A DNA stretch of 41,996 nt. It comes from CAZFVY01 sp964522665. GTDB lineage: Bacteria > Verrucomicrobiota > Verrucomicrobiia > Limisphaerales > CAZFVY01. Below are positions 26,955 through 36,400 of the stretch, one piece after another. Positions within the stretch are counted from its first letter, which is position 1, and every line of letters begins with the position of its first letter. The stretch covers positions 1 to 41,996 of the forward strand of contig CAZFVY010000058.1 in assembly GCA_964522665.1 (NCBI GenBank), read 5' to 3'. The notes beneath the pieces are model-generated. The model did no database searches and was not told where the DNA came from. It was given only the letters and a program-made list of their open reading frames with translations. The position numbers were made by a program, and so were the translations under genes.

Positions 26955-27439
26955 TTTGAAATGTTTTCAGCGCTGCGGCGGTAAGTTTTGGCGATTCGTT
27001 CCCGGCTGCCAAGGCGATTCGTCAATGTGGCGAGAATGAGAACGTGGGATTTCGGTGCGGTGGCCGGCGTTGGGTTAATGCCGCGCGGTGCGTTCGCTTT
27101 CGTGTTTCTTTGGCGCTGGAGGTCGGAGCGCGACTCTGCGACCCGCAGCGGCCACTCACTGCGGAAGGCGTTGGGTGGTCACGACGCTTGCCTGATACTC
27201 GGTAACGCTGCGGTTCACAGAACCGCGCTCCGGCTCCGCCTCGCGGTGATCCCAGCGCTGGAGCTGCGCGCAGGCGAGAGCGCGGCGAACGTAGGAGCGC
27301 CGCCTATGCAACGCGTTCTGCCACCTCACGTGACATTCGGGTAAAATAACGCCGCGGCGGTAATTGAAAGTTGCCAGCCGGTCGAGGCGGCGCCATAGAT
27401 CGCAGCCAGCGACGACGCGATTTTTACGATCGACCATAC
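26955..27439. other. Intergenic region between the FAD-GcvT gene and phnW, rich in inverted repeats
   Basis: About 485 bases without a supported gene. The central part (about 27110-27330) is GC-rich and palindromic. A perfect hairpin GCGGTTC-ACA-GAACCGC lies at 27210-27226, followed by further GCGCT/AGCGC-type complementarity. It resembles a decayed dispersed element but does not match the 144-bp unit. Promoters for both divergent genes should lie at the edges; no clear boxes were assigned. Confidence 0.5.
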
Positions 27440-28576
27440 ATGAAGCCGAGCCAGAACCTTCCGGTAGCGAAAGACAAACCGCTTTTCACCCCCGGCCCCT
27501 TGACCACAAGCCTCTCGGTCAAGCAGGCGATGCTGCACGACGCTGGTTCGTGGCATTTCGAATTCAACGCCATCGTGAAGGAAATACGCGAACGGGTCCT
27601 CGCGCTGGCCGGCCTTTCCGCGGACGACGGTTTCGAGATGATCCCACTCCAGGGCAGCGGCACGTTCGGCGTCGAGGCGGTCCTGGCCACGTGCATTCCG
27701 CCGGATGGAAAGTTGCTCGTATTGGCCAACGGCGCCTACGGCGAGCGCGTGGTCCTGATGGCGCAACACATGAAGTTGAACCACGCCGTGTTGCGCACGC
27801 CGGAAGACACGCTGCCTGACGCGACCACGGTCGATCGCACGCTCAACGCCGACCCGGCGATCACTCATGTCGCGATCATTCATTGCGAGACGACGACCGG
27901 CATTCTGAATCCGATCGAGGAGATCGGGCAAGTGGTGCGCGCTCATCGGCGGCTCTACATCGTCGATGCGATGAGTAGTTTCGGCGCGATTCCGATCAGC
28001 TTTTCCGCGGCGGCGATCGACTATCTGATCTCGTCCGCGAACAAATGCATCGAGGGTGTTCCGGGATTCTCGTTTGTGATCGCCCGTCGGGCGGCCTTGC
28101 TGGCTTGCGAGGGCTACGCCCGGAGTCTCAGCTTGGATCTGTTGGGGCAGCTCAAAGGGTTGGAGAAGAACGGCCAGTTTCGCTACACGCCACCGACGCA
28201 TTCGATCCTCGCGTTCCGCCAGGCGCTCGACGAACTGGACGGCGAAGGTGGCGTCGCGGCGCGCGGCGCGCGTTATCGAAGAAACCACGAAACGCTCGTC
28301 GAGGGGATGAAGCGGCTTGGATTTCGCGTTTATCTCGACCCGGAAAAGCAAAGCTACATCATTACCTCGTTCTATTTTCCGAGTGATCCGAAGTTCACGT
28401 TCATGGACTTTTACCGGCGGCTGAGCGACAAGGGGTTCATCATTTACCCGGGCAAGATCAGTCAGTGCGATCTCTTCCGCATCGGTTCGATTGGCCGATT
28501 GTTCGAGTCGGATATTCGCGGATTGTTGGCGGCGATTCGCGAAACTGTGGACGAGATGGGACTCAAACTCCGGTAG
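27440..28576 (+). CDS. phnW: 2-Aminoethylphosphonate-pyruvate transaminase
   Basis: A 378-residue class V aminotransferase. It should transfer the amino group of 2-aminoethylphosphonate to pyruvate, giving phosphonoacetaldehyde and alanine. Strong PhnW signatures are FTPGPLTTSLSVKQAML, LQGSGTFGVEAVL, HCETTTGILNPIEEIG, IVDAMSSFGAIP, and the PLP lysine K202 in SSANKCIEGVPGF; GFIIYPGKISQ follows near the end. ATG 27440 (MKPSQNLPV) is preferred to a possible upstream start at 27371. No phosphonatase (phnX), phnY/phnA or phosphonate transporter is nearby, so how the product is used is unclear from this window. Confidence 0.9.
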   Translation: MKPSQNLPVAKDKPLFTPGPLTTSLSVKQAMLHDAGSWHFEFNAIVKEIRERVLALAGLSADDGFEMIPLQGSGTFGVEAVLATCIPPDGKLLVLANGAYGERVVLMAQHMKLNHAVLRTPEDTLPDATTVDRTLNADPAITHVAIIHCETTTGILNPIEEIGQVVRAHRRLYIVDAMSSFGAIPISFSAAAIDYLISSANKCIEGVPGFSFVIARRAALLACEGYARSLSLDLLGQLKGLEKNGQFRYTPPTHSILAFRQALDELDGEGGVAARGARYRRNHETLVEGMKRLGFRVYLDPEKQSYIITSFYFPSDPKFTFMDFYRRLSDKGFIIYPGKISQCDLFRIGSIGRLFESDIRGLLAAIRETVDEMGLKLR

Positions 28577-28665
28577 ATCGGCCCTCGGTCACCGGGGGGC
28601 GGGCGCCGGTACGAAGCGTGGACGATGTCAATTTAGGTAGGGACGTCGGTACGCCGTCGCCAGCC

Positions 28666-29271
28666 TCAACGATAGATGTCCACGAGGAAAACGACGGCGT
28701 CGGATTTTCCCAGATTGACGATCGCATGCGGGACATCGGCGCGATAGCTGGCGGAATCGCCCACGTCGAGCTCGTCCGAGTCGTTGGCCGATTCGATCCG
28801 GACGCGGCCTTTTTGCACCGTGAGAAACTCGCGGGTGCCCTGGTAGTGAGGCGCGCTACGGAGGGAGCCGCCGGGCTTAAGCCGGACTTCGTAAAACTCC
28901 ACGTCCTTCTCGAGATTGAGCGGGGAGAGCGTGCGAATCTCGCAATCGCGGTCCGAGCGATAGTGGTAGGCGCGGTCGTTGACGCGAATCACCGAAACGG
29001 AGGAGGTGGCGTCCGGGCTTTCGACCAGCTCGCCCAACGACATTCCGAAGGCGCCAGCGATGCGGAAGGCGACCGCGAGCGTGGGATTCGCTTTGGCGCG
29101 TTCGATTTGGCTCAACATCGAGCGGCTGACGCCGGAGGCGCTGGCGAGCGCGTCGAGTGACCAGCCGCGCTCGGCCCGCAATTGCTTGAGCCGTTTGCAG
29201 AGGTGGGCGCCGACCGGATCGGCGGGCGCGGCGGTCGCCTTCGGGCTGGCGGGAGGTGGCGAGGGCTTCAC
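28666..29271 (-). CDS. XRE-family regulator with C-terminal cupin domain
   Basis: A 201-residue regulator. A Pro/Ala-rich lead (1-20) precedes a Cro/C1-type helix-turn-helix (about 22-82: HLCKRLKQLRAERGWSLDAL, SGVSRSMLSQIERAKANPTL). A cupin_2 sensor domain follows (about 120-200: FYEVRLKPGGSL, GTREFLTVQKGRVRI, GDSASYRADVPHAIVN). XRE-cupin proteins usually sense small metabolites and control adjacent amino-acid or amine catabolic genes. It is divergent from tdh-kbl and convergent with phnW. GTG 29271 is chosen because a promoter and palindrome lie just upstream; a TTG at 29343 in the same frame would place those inside the gene. Confidence 0.88.
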   Translation of the reverse strand: MKPSPPPASPKATAAPADPVGAHLCKRLKQLRAERGWSLDALASASGVSRSMLSQIERAKANPTLAVAFRIAGAFGMSLGELVESPDATSSVSVIRVNDRAYHYRSDRDCEIRTLSPLNLEKDVEFYEVRLKPGGSLRSAPHYQGTREFLTVQKGRVRIESANDSDELDVGDSASYRADVPHAIVNLGKSDAVVFLVDIYR

Positions 29272-29286
29272 AATGTGTTGTTCAAT

Positions 29287-29316
29287 ATAGTAGAAAGAAT
29301 TCTTGCATAATGGAAA
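29287..29316 (-). promoter_or_regulatory. Possible promoter and operator of the XRE-cupin gene
   Basis: Reading leftward, TTTCCA (29316-29311), an 18-nt spacer and TACTAT (29292-29287) form a sigma-70-like promoter. The perfect palindrome AAGAATTCTT (29295-29304) lies between the boxes, where the gene's own product or another repressor could bind. The region is AT-rich compared with both flanking genes. Confidence 0.4.
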
Positions 29317-29411
29317 CGGCGGGTCAATAATGATCGCAGTCAATTAATTGGCGGGCCAGTCGCGAGACCGAGCGCGGCTTAAGCTGGCCGAGTGAAGAGC
29401 AATCCCGAAAT

Positions 29412-30446
29412 ATGAAAGCGTTGGTCAAAAGCAAAGCCGAGCCTGGCTTGTGGCTCGAAGAGGTCCCGCAACCGGAACTCGGGGTCAACGATGTGTTGAT
29501 CAAGGTGGACCGGACCGGCATCTGCGGCACGGACGTTCATATCTACAAGTGGGACGCCTGGGCGCAGCGGACGATCCCCGTGCCGCTCGTGGTAGGGCAC
29601 GAATTCGTCGGGGAGATCGTCGCGGTCGGCTCGAACGTGAAGGATTTTTTCCCTGGGGAAATTGTCAGCGGCGAGGGGCATGTCGTGTGCGGGCGTTGCC
29701 GCAACTGCCTGGCCGGGCGCCGTCATCTCTGCGCGGACACGAAAGGGGTGGGCGTAAACCGGGCCGGCGCGTTCGCCGAGTATCTCTCTTTGCCGATGAC
29801 CAATGTCTGGCATCACGATCCGGCGATCGACCGTGATGTAGCGGCGATTTTCGACCCGTTCGGCAACGCGGTTCATACCGCGCTTTCGTTTCCGGCTCTC
29901 GGCGAGGACGTGTTGGTGACCGGCGCCGGACCGATTGGCATCATGGGAGCCGCGGTGGCGCGACACGCGGGAGCCCGGTTTGTGGTGATCACGGATGTGA
30001 ACCCGTACCGGCTGAAGCTCGCGGAAAAGATGGGCGTGACGCTGGCGATCGACCCGCGGAAAACAAGTTTGAAAGAGGCGCAAAAGCAGCTCGGGATGCG
30101 GGAGGGATTTGATCTCGGCCTGGAAATGTCGGGCAACGCCTCGGCGTTCCGGGACATGTTGGCCAACATGAGCCACGGAGCCAAAATCGCGATGCTCGGG
30201 ATTCCCGAGCGCGAGATGGCGATCGATTGGAACACGGTGATTTTTAGCATGTTGACGATCAAAGGCATCTACGGGCGCGAAATGTACGAGACCTGGTATA
30301 AGATGACCGTGATGCTGCAGAGTGGCCTGAACATCAAACCGGTGATTACGCATCGGTTCCCTTACACGGATTACCAAATGGGCTTTGACGCGATGTTGTC
30401 AGGCGAGTGCGGCAAGGTGATCTTGCATTGGGCGGATGTCGGCTAG
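29412..30446 (+). CDS. tdh: L-threonine 3-dehydrogenase
   Basis: A 344-residue zinc-dependent medium-chain dehydrogenase oxidising threonine to 2-amino-3-ketobutyrate with NAD+. Catalytic zinc/proton-relay residues C38-G-T40-D-V-H43 align with the E. coli enzyme. The structural-zinc cluster CGRCRNCLAGRRHLC, the GVGVNRAGAFAEYL loop, AIFDPFGNAVHTALSF and the NAD motif GAGPIGIMGAA are all present. kbl follows 40 nt downstream, giving the full two-step route to glycine and acetyl-CoA. The divergent XRE-cupin gene is the likely local regulator. ATG 29412. Confidence 0.97.
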   Translation: MKALVKSKAEPGLWLEEVPQPELGVNDVLIKVDRTGICGTDVHIYKWDAWAQRTIPVPLVVGHEFVGEIVAVGSNVKDFFPGEIVSGEGHVVCGRCRNCLAGRRHLCADTKGVGVNRAGAFAEYLSLPMTNVWHHDPAIDRDVAAIFDPFGNAVHTALSFPALGEDVLVTGAGPIGIMGAAVARHAGARFVVITDVNPYRLKLAEKMGVTLAIDPRKTSLKEAQKQLGMREGFDLGLEMSGNASAFRDMLANMSHGAKIAMLGIPEREMAIDWNTVIFSMLTIKGIYGREMYETWYKMTVMLQSGLNIKPVITHRFPYTDYQMGFDAMLSGECGKVILHWADVG

Positions 30447-30486
30447 GCGTGGGGAACGCGAGTGGTCGATCTAACAAGACATTAAT

Positions 30487-31677
30487 ATGTATGGTTCACT
30501 GCAAGAATATCTGACGGGCCAACTCGACGAGATTCGTCGCGCGGGGCTTTACAAGGGCGAGCGCGTGATCACCTCGGCGCAAGGCGCGCATGTGCGGGTG
30601 GCGGACGGTCACTCCGTGCTCAATTTGTGCGCCAATAATTACTTGGGGCTGGCGCAGCATCCGGCGGTGATCGCCGCCGCGCATGAGGGGCTGGAGAAAT
30701 GGGGATACGGCCTCGCGTCGGTGCGATTCATCTGCGGGACGCAATCGCCGCACAAGCGCTTGGAGCGGGCGTTGAGCGATTTCCTCGGGACGGAAGACAC
30801 CTTGCTTTACGGTTCCTGCTTTGACGCGAATGGCGGCCTGTTTGAGACCTTGTTAGGGCCGGAGGACGCGATTATTTCGGATGAACTGAACCACGCCAGC
30901 ATTATTGATGGCGTTCGTTTGTGCAAGGCGCAGCGATTTCGCTATCGGAACAACGACATGGCCGATCTCGAGGACCGCTTGGTGGAGGCGAAGCCCGCAC
31001 GGCTCCGAATGATCGCGACCGACGGGGTGTTTTCGATGGATGGTTACGTGGCGAATTTGCCGGCGATCTGCGATTTGGCGGAAAAATACGACGCGTTGGT
31101 TATGGTGGACGATTCGCACGCGGTTGGTTTCATGGGCAAGCGCGGGCGCGGCACGCACGAGTATCACGAGGTCATGGGGCGCGTCGATATCATCACCGGC
31201 ACGCTCGGCAAGGCTCTGGGCGGCGCGAGTGGCGGCTACACGAGTGGACGGCGTGAGATCATTGAATTCCTGCGGCAGCGGTCGCGCCCCTACCTGTTCT
31301 CGAATACGCTCGCGCCGACGATTGTCGCAGGGTCGCTCAAAGCCATTGAGCTGCTGTTGGCGTCCACCGAGTTGCGCGATAAATTGGCGGCGAACACGCG
31401 CTTTTTCCGGCACGGAATCGCGGAATCGGGCTTCACGGTATTGCCGGGAGAGCATCCCATTGTCCCGATCATGCTCGGCGACGCGGCGCTGGCGGGCAAA
31501 GTCGCGGACGCAATGCTGGGAAAAGGAGTGTATGTCATCGGATTCTCGTATCCGGTGGTGCCGCAGGGGAAGGCGCGGATACGGACGCAGATTTCGGCGG
31601 CGCACACGACCGAGGACTTGACGTTCGCGTTGCGCGCGTTCGCGGAAGTGAAAGCAGAGTTGGCGCCTACCGGCTAG
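30487..31677 (+). CDS. kbl: 2-Amino-3-ketobutyrate CoA ligase (glycine C-acetyltransferase)
   Basis: A 396-residue PLP enzyme of the alpha-oxoamine synthase family that cleaves 2-amino-3-ketobutyrate with CoA to glycine and acetyl-CoA, completing the tdh pathway. It has LNLCANNYLGLAQHP, LLYGSCFDANGGLFETLLG, VMVDDSHAVGFMGKRGRGT and the PLP lysine K242 in GTLGKALGGASGGYTSG. The length matches E. coli Kbl. ATG 30487; 40 nt after tdh on the same strand, so one operon. Confidence 0.97.
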   Translation: MYGSLQEYLTGQLDEIRRAGLYKGERVITSAQGAHVRVADGHSVLNLCANNYLGLAQHPAVIAAAHEGLEKWGYGLASVRFICGTQSPHKRLERALSDFLGTEDTLLYGSCFDANGGLFETLLGPEDAIISDELNHASIIDGVRLCKAQRFRYRNNDMADLEDRLVEAKPARLRMIATDGVFSMDGYVANLPAICDLAEKYDALVMVDDSHAVGFMGKRGRGTHEYHEVMGRVDIITGTLGKALGGASGGYTSGRREIIEFLRQRSRPYLFSNTLAPTIVAGSLKAIELLLASTELRDKLAANTRFFRHGIAESGFTVLPGEHPIVPIMLGDAALAGKVADAMLGKGVYVIGFSYPVVPQGKARIRTQISAAHTTEDLTFALRAFAEVKAELAPTG

Positions 31678-31689
31678 CGCGTGGCGCGG

Positions 31690-32322
31690 TCAGCCCTGAA
31701 CGAAGTAACTGAGGTTTTCCAATTCGATGGCGAGATTGACGTTGTTGACCATGACGTCCTCGGGGACATCGAGGAGAATCGGGGCGAAGTTCAAAATGCC
31801 GGTAATGCCGCACTGAACGAGCGTGTTCGCGGCCTCCTGCGCCGCGTGGCCGGGCACGGTCAGAATCGCCATCTTCACGCCGCGTTCGCGGACCACGTTC
31901 GCGAGCTTCTCCATGGGGTAAACCGAGACCGGAAGCGCCTTGTTTCTTTCGCGCTGGGTATCCAAGTCAAACGCGGCGATAATTTCGAATCCTTCCTTCT
32001 CGAAGCCGCGATAGGCAAGCAGCGCGGCGCCCAGGTTGCCGACGCCGACCAGGACGACCGGTTGGAGGCAGTTCGTTCCGAGCAGGTCGGTGATCATCTT
32101 CAACAATTGCTCGACCTCATAACCCAAACCGCGCGTGCCGAACTGGCCGAAGTAGGTCAGGTCTTTCCGCAGTTGGGTCGGCTTGACGCCGGCGACCTTG
32201 GCGAGGGCGTCGCTGGAGACGGTGCAAATCTGGTTGTGTTTGAGACGCGAAAGGCAGCGCAAATAGACCGAGAGCCGGTAAATCGTTTTGCGCGGTATCT
32301 CTGGCCGGGCGGGTTTCTTCAT
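31690..32322 (-). CDS. rex: Redox-sensing transcriptional repressor Rex
   Basis: A 210-residue Rex protein. The N-terminal winged helix (about 1-75) has IPRKTIYRLSVYLRCL, VSSDALAKVAGVKPTQLRKD and LTYFGQFGTRGLGY. The C-terminal Rossmann domain has VVLVGVGNLGAALL and the swapped C-terminal helix. Rex senses the NADH/NAD+ ratio and represses respiration and fermentation genes. ATG 32322 (MKKPARPEIPRKT) is the usual family start; GTG 32346 is an alternative preceded by AAGGTG. It is convergent with kbl (12-nt gap). No Rex operator (TTGTGAA...TTCACAA) was found in the window. Confidence 0.95.
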   Translation of the reverse strand: MKKPARPEIPRKTIYRLSVYLRCLSRLKHNQICTVSSDALAKVAGVKPTQLRKDLTYFGQFGTRGLGYEVEQLLKMITDLLGTNCLQPVVLVGVGNLGAALLAYRGFEKEGFEIIAAFDLDTQRERNKALPVSVYPMEKLANVVRERGVKMAILTVPGHAAQEAANTLVQCGITGILNFAPILLDVPEDVMVNNVNLAIELENLSYFVQG

Positions 32323-32346
32323 TCGGGGGAGGGTTGAGGACACCAC

Positions 32347-32689
32347 ACCTTGCGTTGGGAATGTTTTTCGTTTGCGATCACGACGGGTGGTTTAATTAGA
32401 GTGAACGAATGCCAACGCGAGTATTCTCGACCCAGGTTGATGACGAATTGATGGCGCGTTCGCGGATGGTCGGGTTTCAACTTCAGTCGAGTCGCCGGCG
32501 TTCTTGCGCCGATTTCCCTGCAATTTGGCACACCCGGGATGATTGTCAATCGTGGCGCAAATCCGCTCGGCGGAATGAAACTTCAGTGCGTTGGACACGG
32601 CGCTCCGATGTGGATTTGAGCGGCGACCGCGTTACCGCACGAAGCCGTGGGCGAGCGGCCGGCCGGTGAAACAGGAGGCTCCGCGCCTA
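32347..32689. other. Intergenic region between rex and the peroxiredoxin gene
   Basis: About 340 bases without a supported gene. Short frames on both strands (for example 32319-32549 leftward and 32409-32669 rightward) have no recognisable product. The rex promoter should be near 32350-32400, an AT-richer stretch, but no clear boxes were assigned. Confidence 0.4.
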
Positions 32690-33262
32690 TTAGATCGGGT
32701 GGGCACGCAACCACGCCAAGACCTGCGTAGCGCTTTCGTTCGGGGGAAACACCGGATAAAAGACCTGCTCGATTCGCGACTCCCGCACGATCAACGTCAA
32801 ACGCTTGAGCAGGCGAACGTGATCGACTTCAAAGGTCGGGAGCCGCAGAGCGTCGCACAATTTGAATTCGGAATCGCTCAGAATCGCAAACGGAAGGTTG
32901 ATTCGGTGGGCCAGTTCTTTTTGGTAATCGGTTGGCTGCGTACTGATACCCAGCACCCCCGCTTGGAGCGTGGATAATTCCCGATAGTGATCGCGGAAAC
33001 CGCACGATTGCGGCGTGCAGCCGCGCGCCCCGGGAATCAGGTCCCAGCCTTCGGGCAACGGTTTTCCCGGTACGCCCGTCATCGGGTAGAGGTAGAGGAC
33101 GGTTCTGGGCGCGGGCAGCTGTGAGAGGTCGATGAGGCCGCCCATTGTGGCGGGGAGCGAGATCGCGGGCATCACGAGGCCCTTGAGATGGTCGGCGGCG
33201 CCGTCGTCGAGGGGAACGGGCAGGTTCGGCGGCAGCGGGAATTCAGTCGGAGACGTTGACAT
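32690..33262 (-). CDS. Peroxiredoxin (thioredoxin-fold, CxxxxC type)
   Basis: A 190-residue thioredoxin-fold peroxidase that should reduce hydrogen peroxide or organic peroxides. LYLYPMTGVPGKPLPEGWDL and IPGARGCTPQSCGFRDHYRE carry the peroxidatic Cys82 with Cys87 five residues later, the spacing of BCP/PrxQ-like enzymes. SDSEFKLCDAL and a conserved Arg-containing segment follow. The frame is open to 33304, but MSTSPTEFPLPPNLPVP at 33262 fits better. It appears to be a single gene. Confidence 0.85.
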   Translation of the reverse strand: MSTSPTEFPLPPNLPVPLDDGAADHLKGLVMPAISLPATMGGLIDLSQLPAPRTVLYLYPMTGVPGKPLPEGWDLIPGARGCTPQSCGFRDHYRELSTLQAGVLGISTQPTDYQKELAHRINLPFAILSDSEFKLCDALRLPTFEVDHVRLLKRLTLIVRESRIEQVFYPVFPPNESATQVLAWLRAHPI

Positions 33263-33466
33263 AATCGTGGCCGATTGATGACCGGTTATCGGGGGCGGGA
33301 GCAAGAACTATTTGGCGCCGATCTTGCGTTGCGGCGGAGCTTGGGGCTGATCGGTTTGGCGTAGGTGAGGTCGCGTGGGACGCTCAGGGGCGCGTGCGCG
33401 AGCGCGACGTCGCGGCGTGGCGTCTCTACCGACCGCGTGGCGCTTCAACGCGCTCTCCGGCGACCC

Positions 33467-36400
33467 TTAATCAACGAAGACCACTTCGTTCGAAAGAAGC
33501 AAGACCTGGGCGTACTTTTCCCAAACGTTGAGCGGTTTCGCCGGGTCACTGGCTGGCCCCGTAAAGTCGTTCTTGGCGTTCCACTCGGTCCGGCCGCTGG
33601 GCGGGGTTTGGTTGCCGCCGGCCCGCCATTTGACGACGGGCGCCCAGAGAAATGAGTCTGATCGGTCCGAATCGCGGCAGTCGGTCACGAAATCGATCGT
33701 GTCGCCGCGGTGGACCTCGGTTTGATCGACCGGCGTGGCTTGCTTGCCGTCGTGGACGGTCCATTCGCCCAAAATTCCCGCGCGACTTGAAACAACGCGC
33801 GCGCGCACGCCGTCGCCTTCGCTGGACTCATGTCTAAGTGTGCCCCGGATCGAGATTGAACCATCGGCAGGCGCGGTCCAGCGGCGGATGGCGGCGTGGC
33901 GTGAATCGGCGCCGGGGTGGCCGCCTTCGGCAGTCAGTCGCACCCAGGCGAGCTTGTCGTCCGGCATTTTCATGCCGCCTTGCCAGGCTTCATCGATGAA
34001 CTGCGGCAGTCGCTCGAATTTCGTCACGCGCTTGGTGGCGGGGTCAAACTCACCGTAACCGTAAAGCCACGTGGGCGGTTCCGCCATGGCTGGCGCCGGG
34101 CTGGCGACCGAGGTTCTGAGAAAACGCAGACCGAGGCGAAGTTCATCCGCGTCCGGCCGGCGCTGATAGGCCCGCTCATAGAGGTAACGAATGCGTTGTT
34201 CATCGGTCGTCAGCGACTTGAATTCGGGGCGGTCGAGCAGGGCGCGAAGTTGTTGGATCACGAACGGGCTGTTCATCCAAAAGAGGGCCTGTTGAGGCAC
34301 GGTCGTTACGAAGCGCTGGGCGCTGCTGCTGTCGGGGCTGGCGAGGTCGAACGCGCGGAAAAGGCCCGGCAGGTTCTGCCGTTCGATAAACGAATACACG
34401 GTGCGCCGCGTCGAAAATGGCTCCGTGGTAATATCGACCGAATGCCCGCCGGCGGCGGGATCGAGCCGGCCGGTGATCGCCAGTAATGAGTCGCGCATGG
34501 CCTCGAAATCAAGTCGTTGCCGATTGAATTTCCAGAGGAGTTGATTCGAGGGATCGAGGAGCGCGTAGCGCGGATTGTCATCGCTGCTTTGCTGGTAGGC
34601 GCTCGAGAGGAGTATTTGGCGGTGCAGTTTTTTCAGCGACCAACCGTCGGCCATGAAACGGGCGGCGAGGTAATCGAGCAACTCAGGGTTCGCGGGCGGG
34701 TCGGAACGCAGGCCGAAGTCGCTGGGCGTGCGTACCAGACCGGCGCCGAAGTGGTACATCCAGACGCGATTGACGATGACTCGCGCGGTAAGCGGATTGT
34801 CGGAATTGGCGATCGCTTGCGCCAGTTGCAAGCGTCCACTGCCCTGGCGATATGGTTCGCGTTTGCCGTGGCTCAGAACCTCGAGGAATTGGCGCGGAGT
34901 TTCGGGGCCGGGATTGTTGGGGTTTCCGCGCAGGAAAACGTGGGTGTCGTGCGGGCTGGAACTATCCTCGAGAGCCATCGCGCGGGGCGGAGCGCCGGGG
35001 TGGGTCGCGTCCAATTCGTCGAGCTTTCGTTTGAGCGCGCGGGTCTTTTGGGCGGTCGGTACGTCAAACAGACGGGGTATCTCCCCCGTGGCGATATTGC
35101 CGGGCGCGTCGGCGCCGTAAAGCACTTGCCGCAGCGCCTCGCGTTCCGGGTCGGCGAAGCTTTTGGGAGCTTCCGCGGGCTTCGCCGTCGTGACGTTTGT
35201 CGCGGCCGTCAACGTCTGGCGCCACTGCCGGTCGATGTCGGCCAGGAGTTGTCCGTAACGGTCCGCGACTTCCTTCATCGAAGTGGGCGGATTCGTCGCG
35301 AAGGCGCTGACGACGAGTGGATTCACGGCTGGCTTGGCGTCGCGTTTCGTCGCGAGCGAGGCCGCGACGGCGGGCGCTTTTTCCGCAAATGATTCTTTCG
35401 GCAATGTGGCAAACTCGGTCCAGGCTGCAAAGACCGGGTCGCCATGCTTGGCCCAGTCTTCCAGCGACGATTCCCAGCGGTGGACAATTCCCGGATCGAG
35501 CTTGCGTTCGCGGGCCAGTCCTTCGGCTTTCGAGGCGTCGGCGAGATTCTTGGCCTCGTAGGCGGTCAACAAATAATCTCCCGTGCGGCGACGCACCTCG
35601 GCGAGCGCCTCACGTTCCTTGGAGTCGCGGAACGAAGTCCATTCCTCTTCGCGGCGTTTGTGCTCGGCGACGTAGGCCGGGTAATCCGTCGGTAGCGAGG
35701 CGCCACCGAGCAGCGGCGATTCGGCGGGTTCAACGGAACTGGCGAATATTCCGTAGAGTGAATAGTAGTCGCGCGTCGGAATCGGATCGAACTTGTGGTC
35801 GTGGCAACGGGCGCAGGTGACCGTCAGGGCCATCGTGCCACGGGCGACGACGTCGATGCGGTCGTCGATGATGTCCGGCTGATTATTGAGGAAACGGCGG
35901 CCGAGCGTCAAAAAGCCGAGCGCGGCCAGCGGCCGTTTGTCTTCGCCGAGGTGAAGTTGATCAGCGGCGATTTGCTGGATAAGGAATTGATCGTAGGGCA
36001 GGTCTTCGTTGAGCGCGCGAATGACATAGTCGCGATAAGTGTAAGCGTAGGGGTAACGGCGTTCCTCCTCGAAGACGTAACCCTTGGTGTCCGCGTACCG
36101 CGCGACGTCAAGCCAGTGGCGCCCCCAGCGCTCGCCGTAGGCGGGAGAGGCGAGCAAGCGATCGACGAGATTCGGCAGGGCTTGCGAAGATTGATCGGCC
36201 AAAAACGCCGCGACTTCCCGGCTCGTCGGCGGCAGGCCGGTCAAATCGAAGCTGAGGCGGCGAATGAGCGTGCGTTTGTCGGCGCGCGGCGACGGGGTCA
36301 TCCCTTTCGCTTCGAGCTTGGTGAGCACAAATGAGTCGAGCGGCGATTGGACCCAGCGTTGATTCTTGACGTGTGGGGTGGCCGGTTCGCGAATCGGTTG

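Noticed and set aside
24936..26984. 682-codon rightward open frame
   Set aside because: It is antisense to the FAD-GcvT gene, which has clear domains throughout; the antisense product matches no family and reflects high GC at third positions.
29266..29280. Rex-box-like sequence near the XRE-cupin start
   Set aside because: Only a TTGTGAA-like half site is present; the second half (TTCACAA) at the right spacing is missing.
29379..30377. 332-codon leftward open frame opposite tdh
   Set aside because: tdh matches the E. coli enzyme along its full length, including all zinc ligands.
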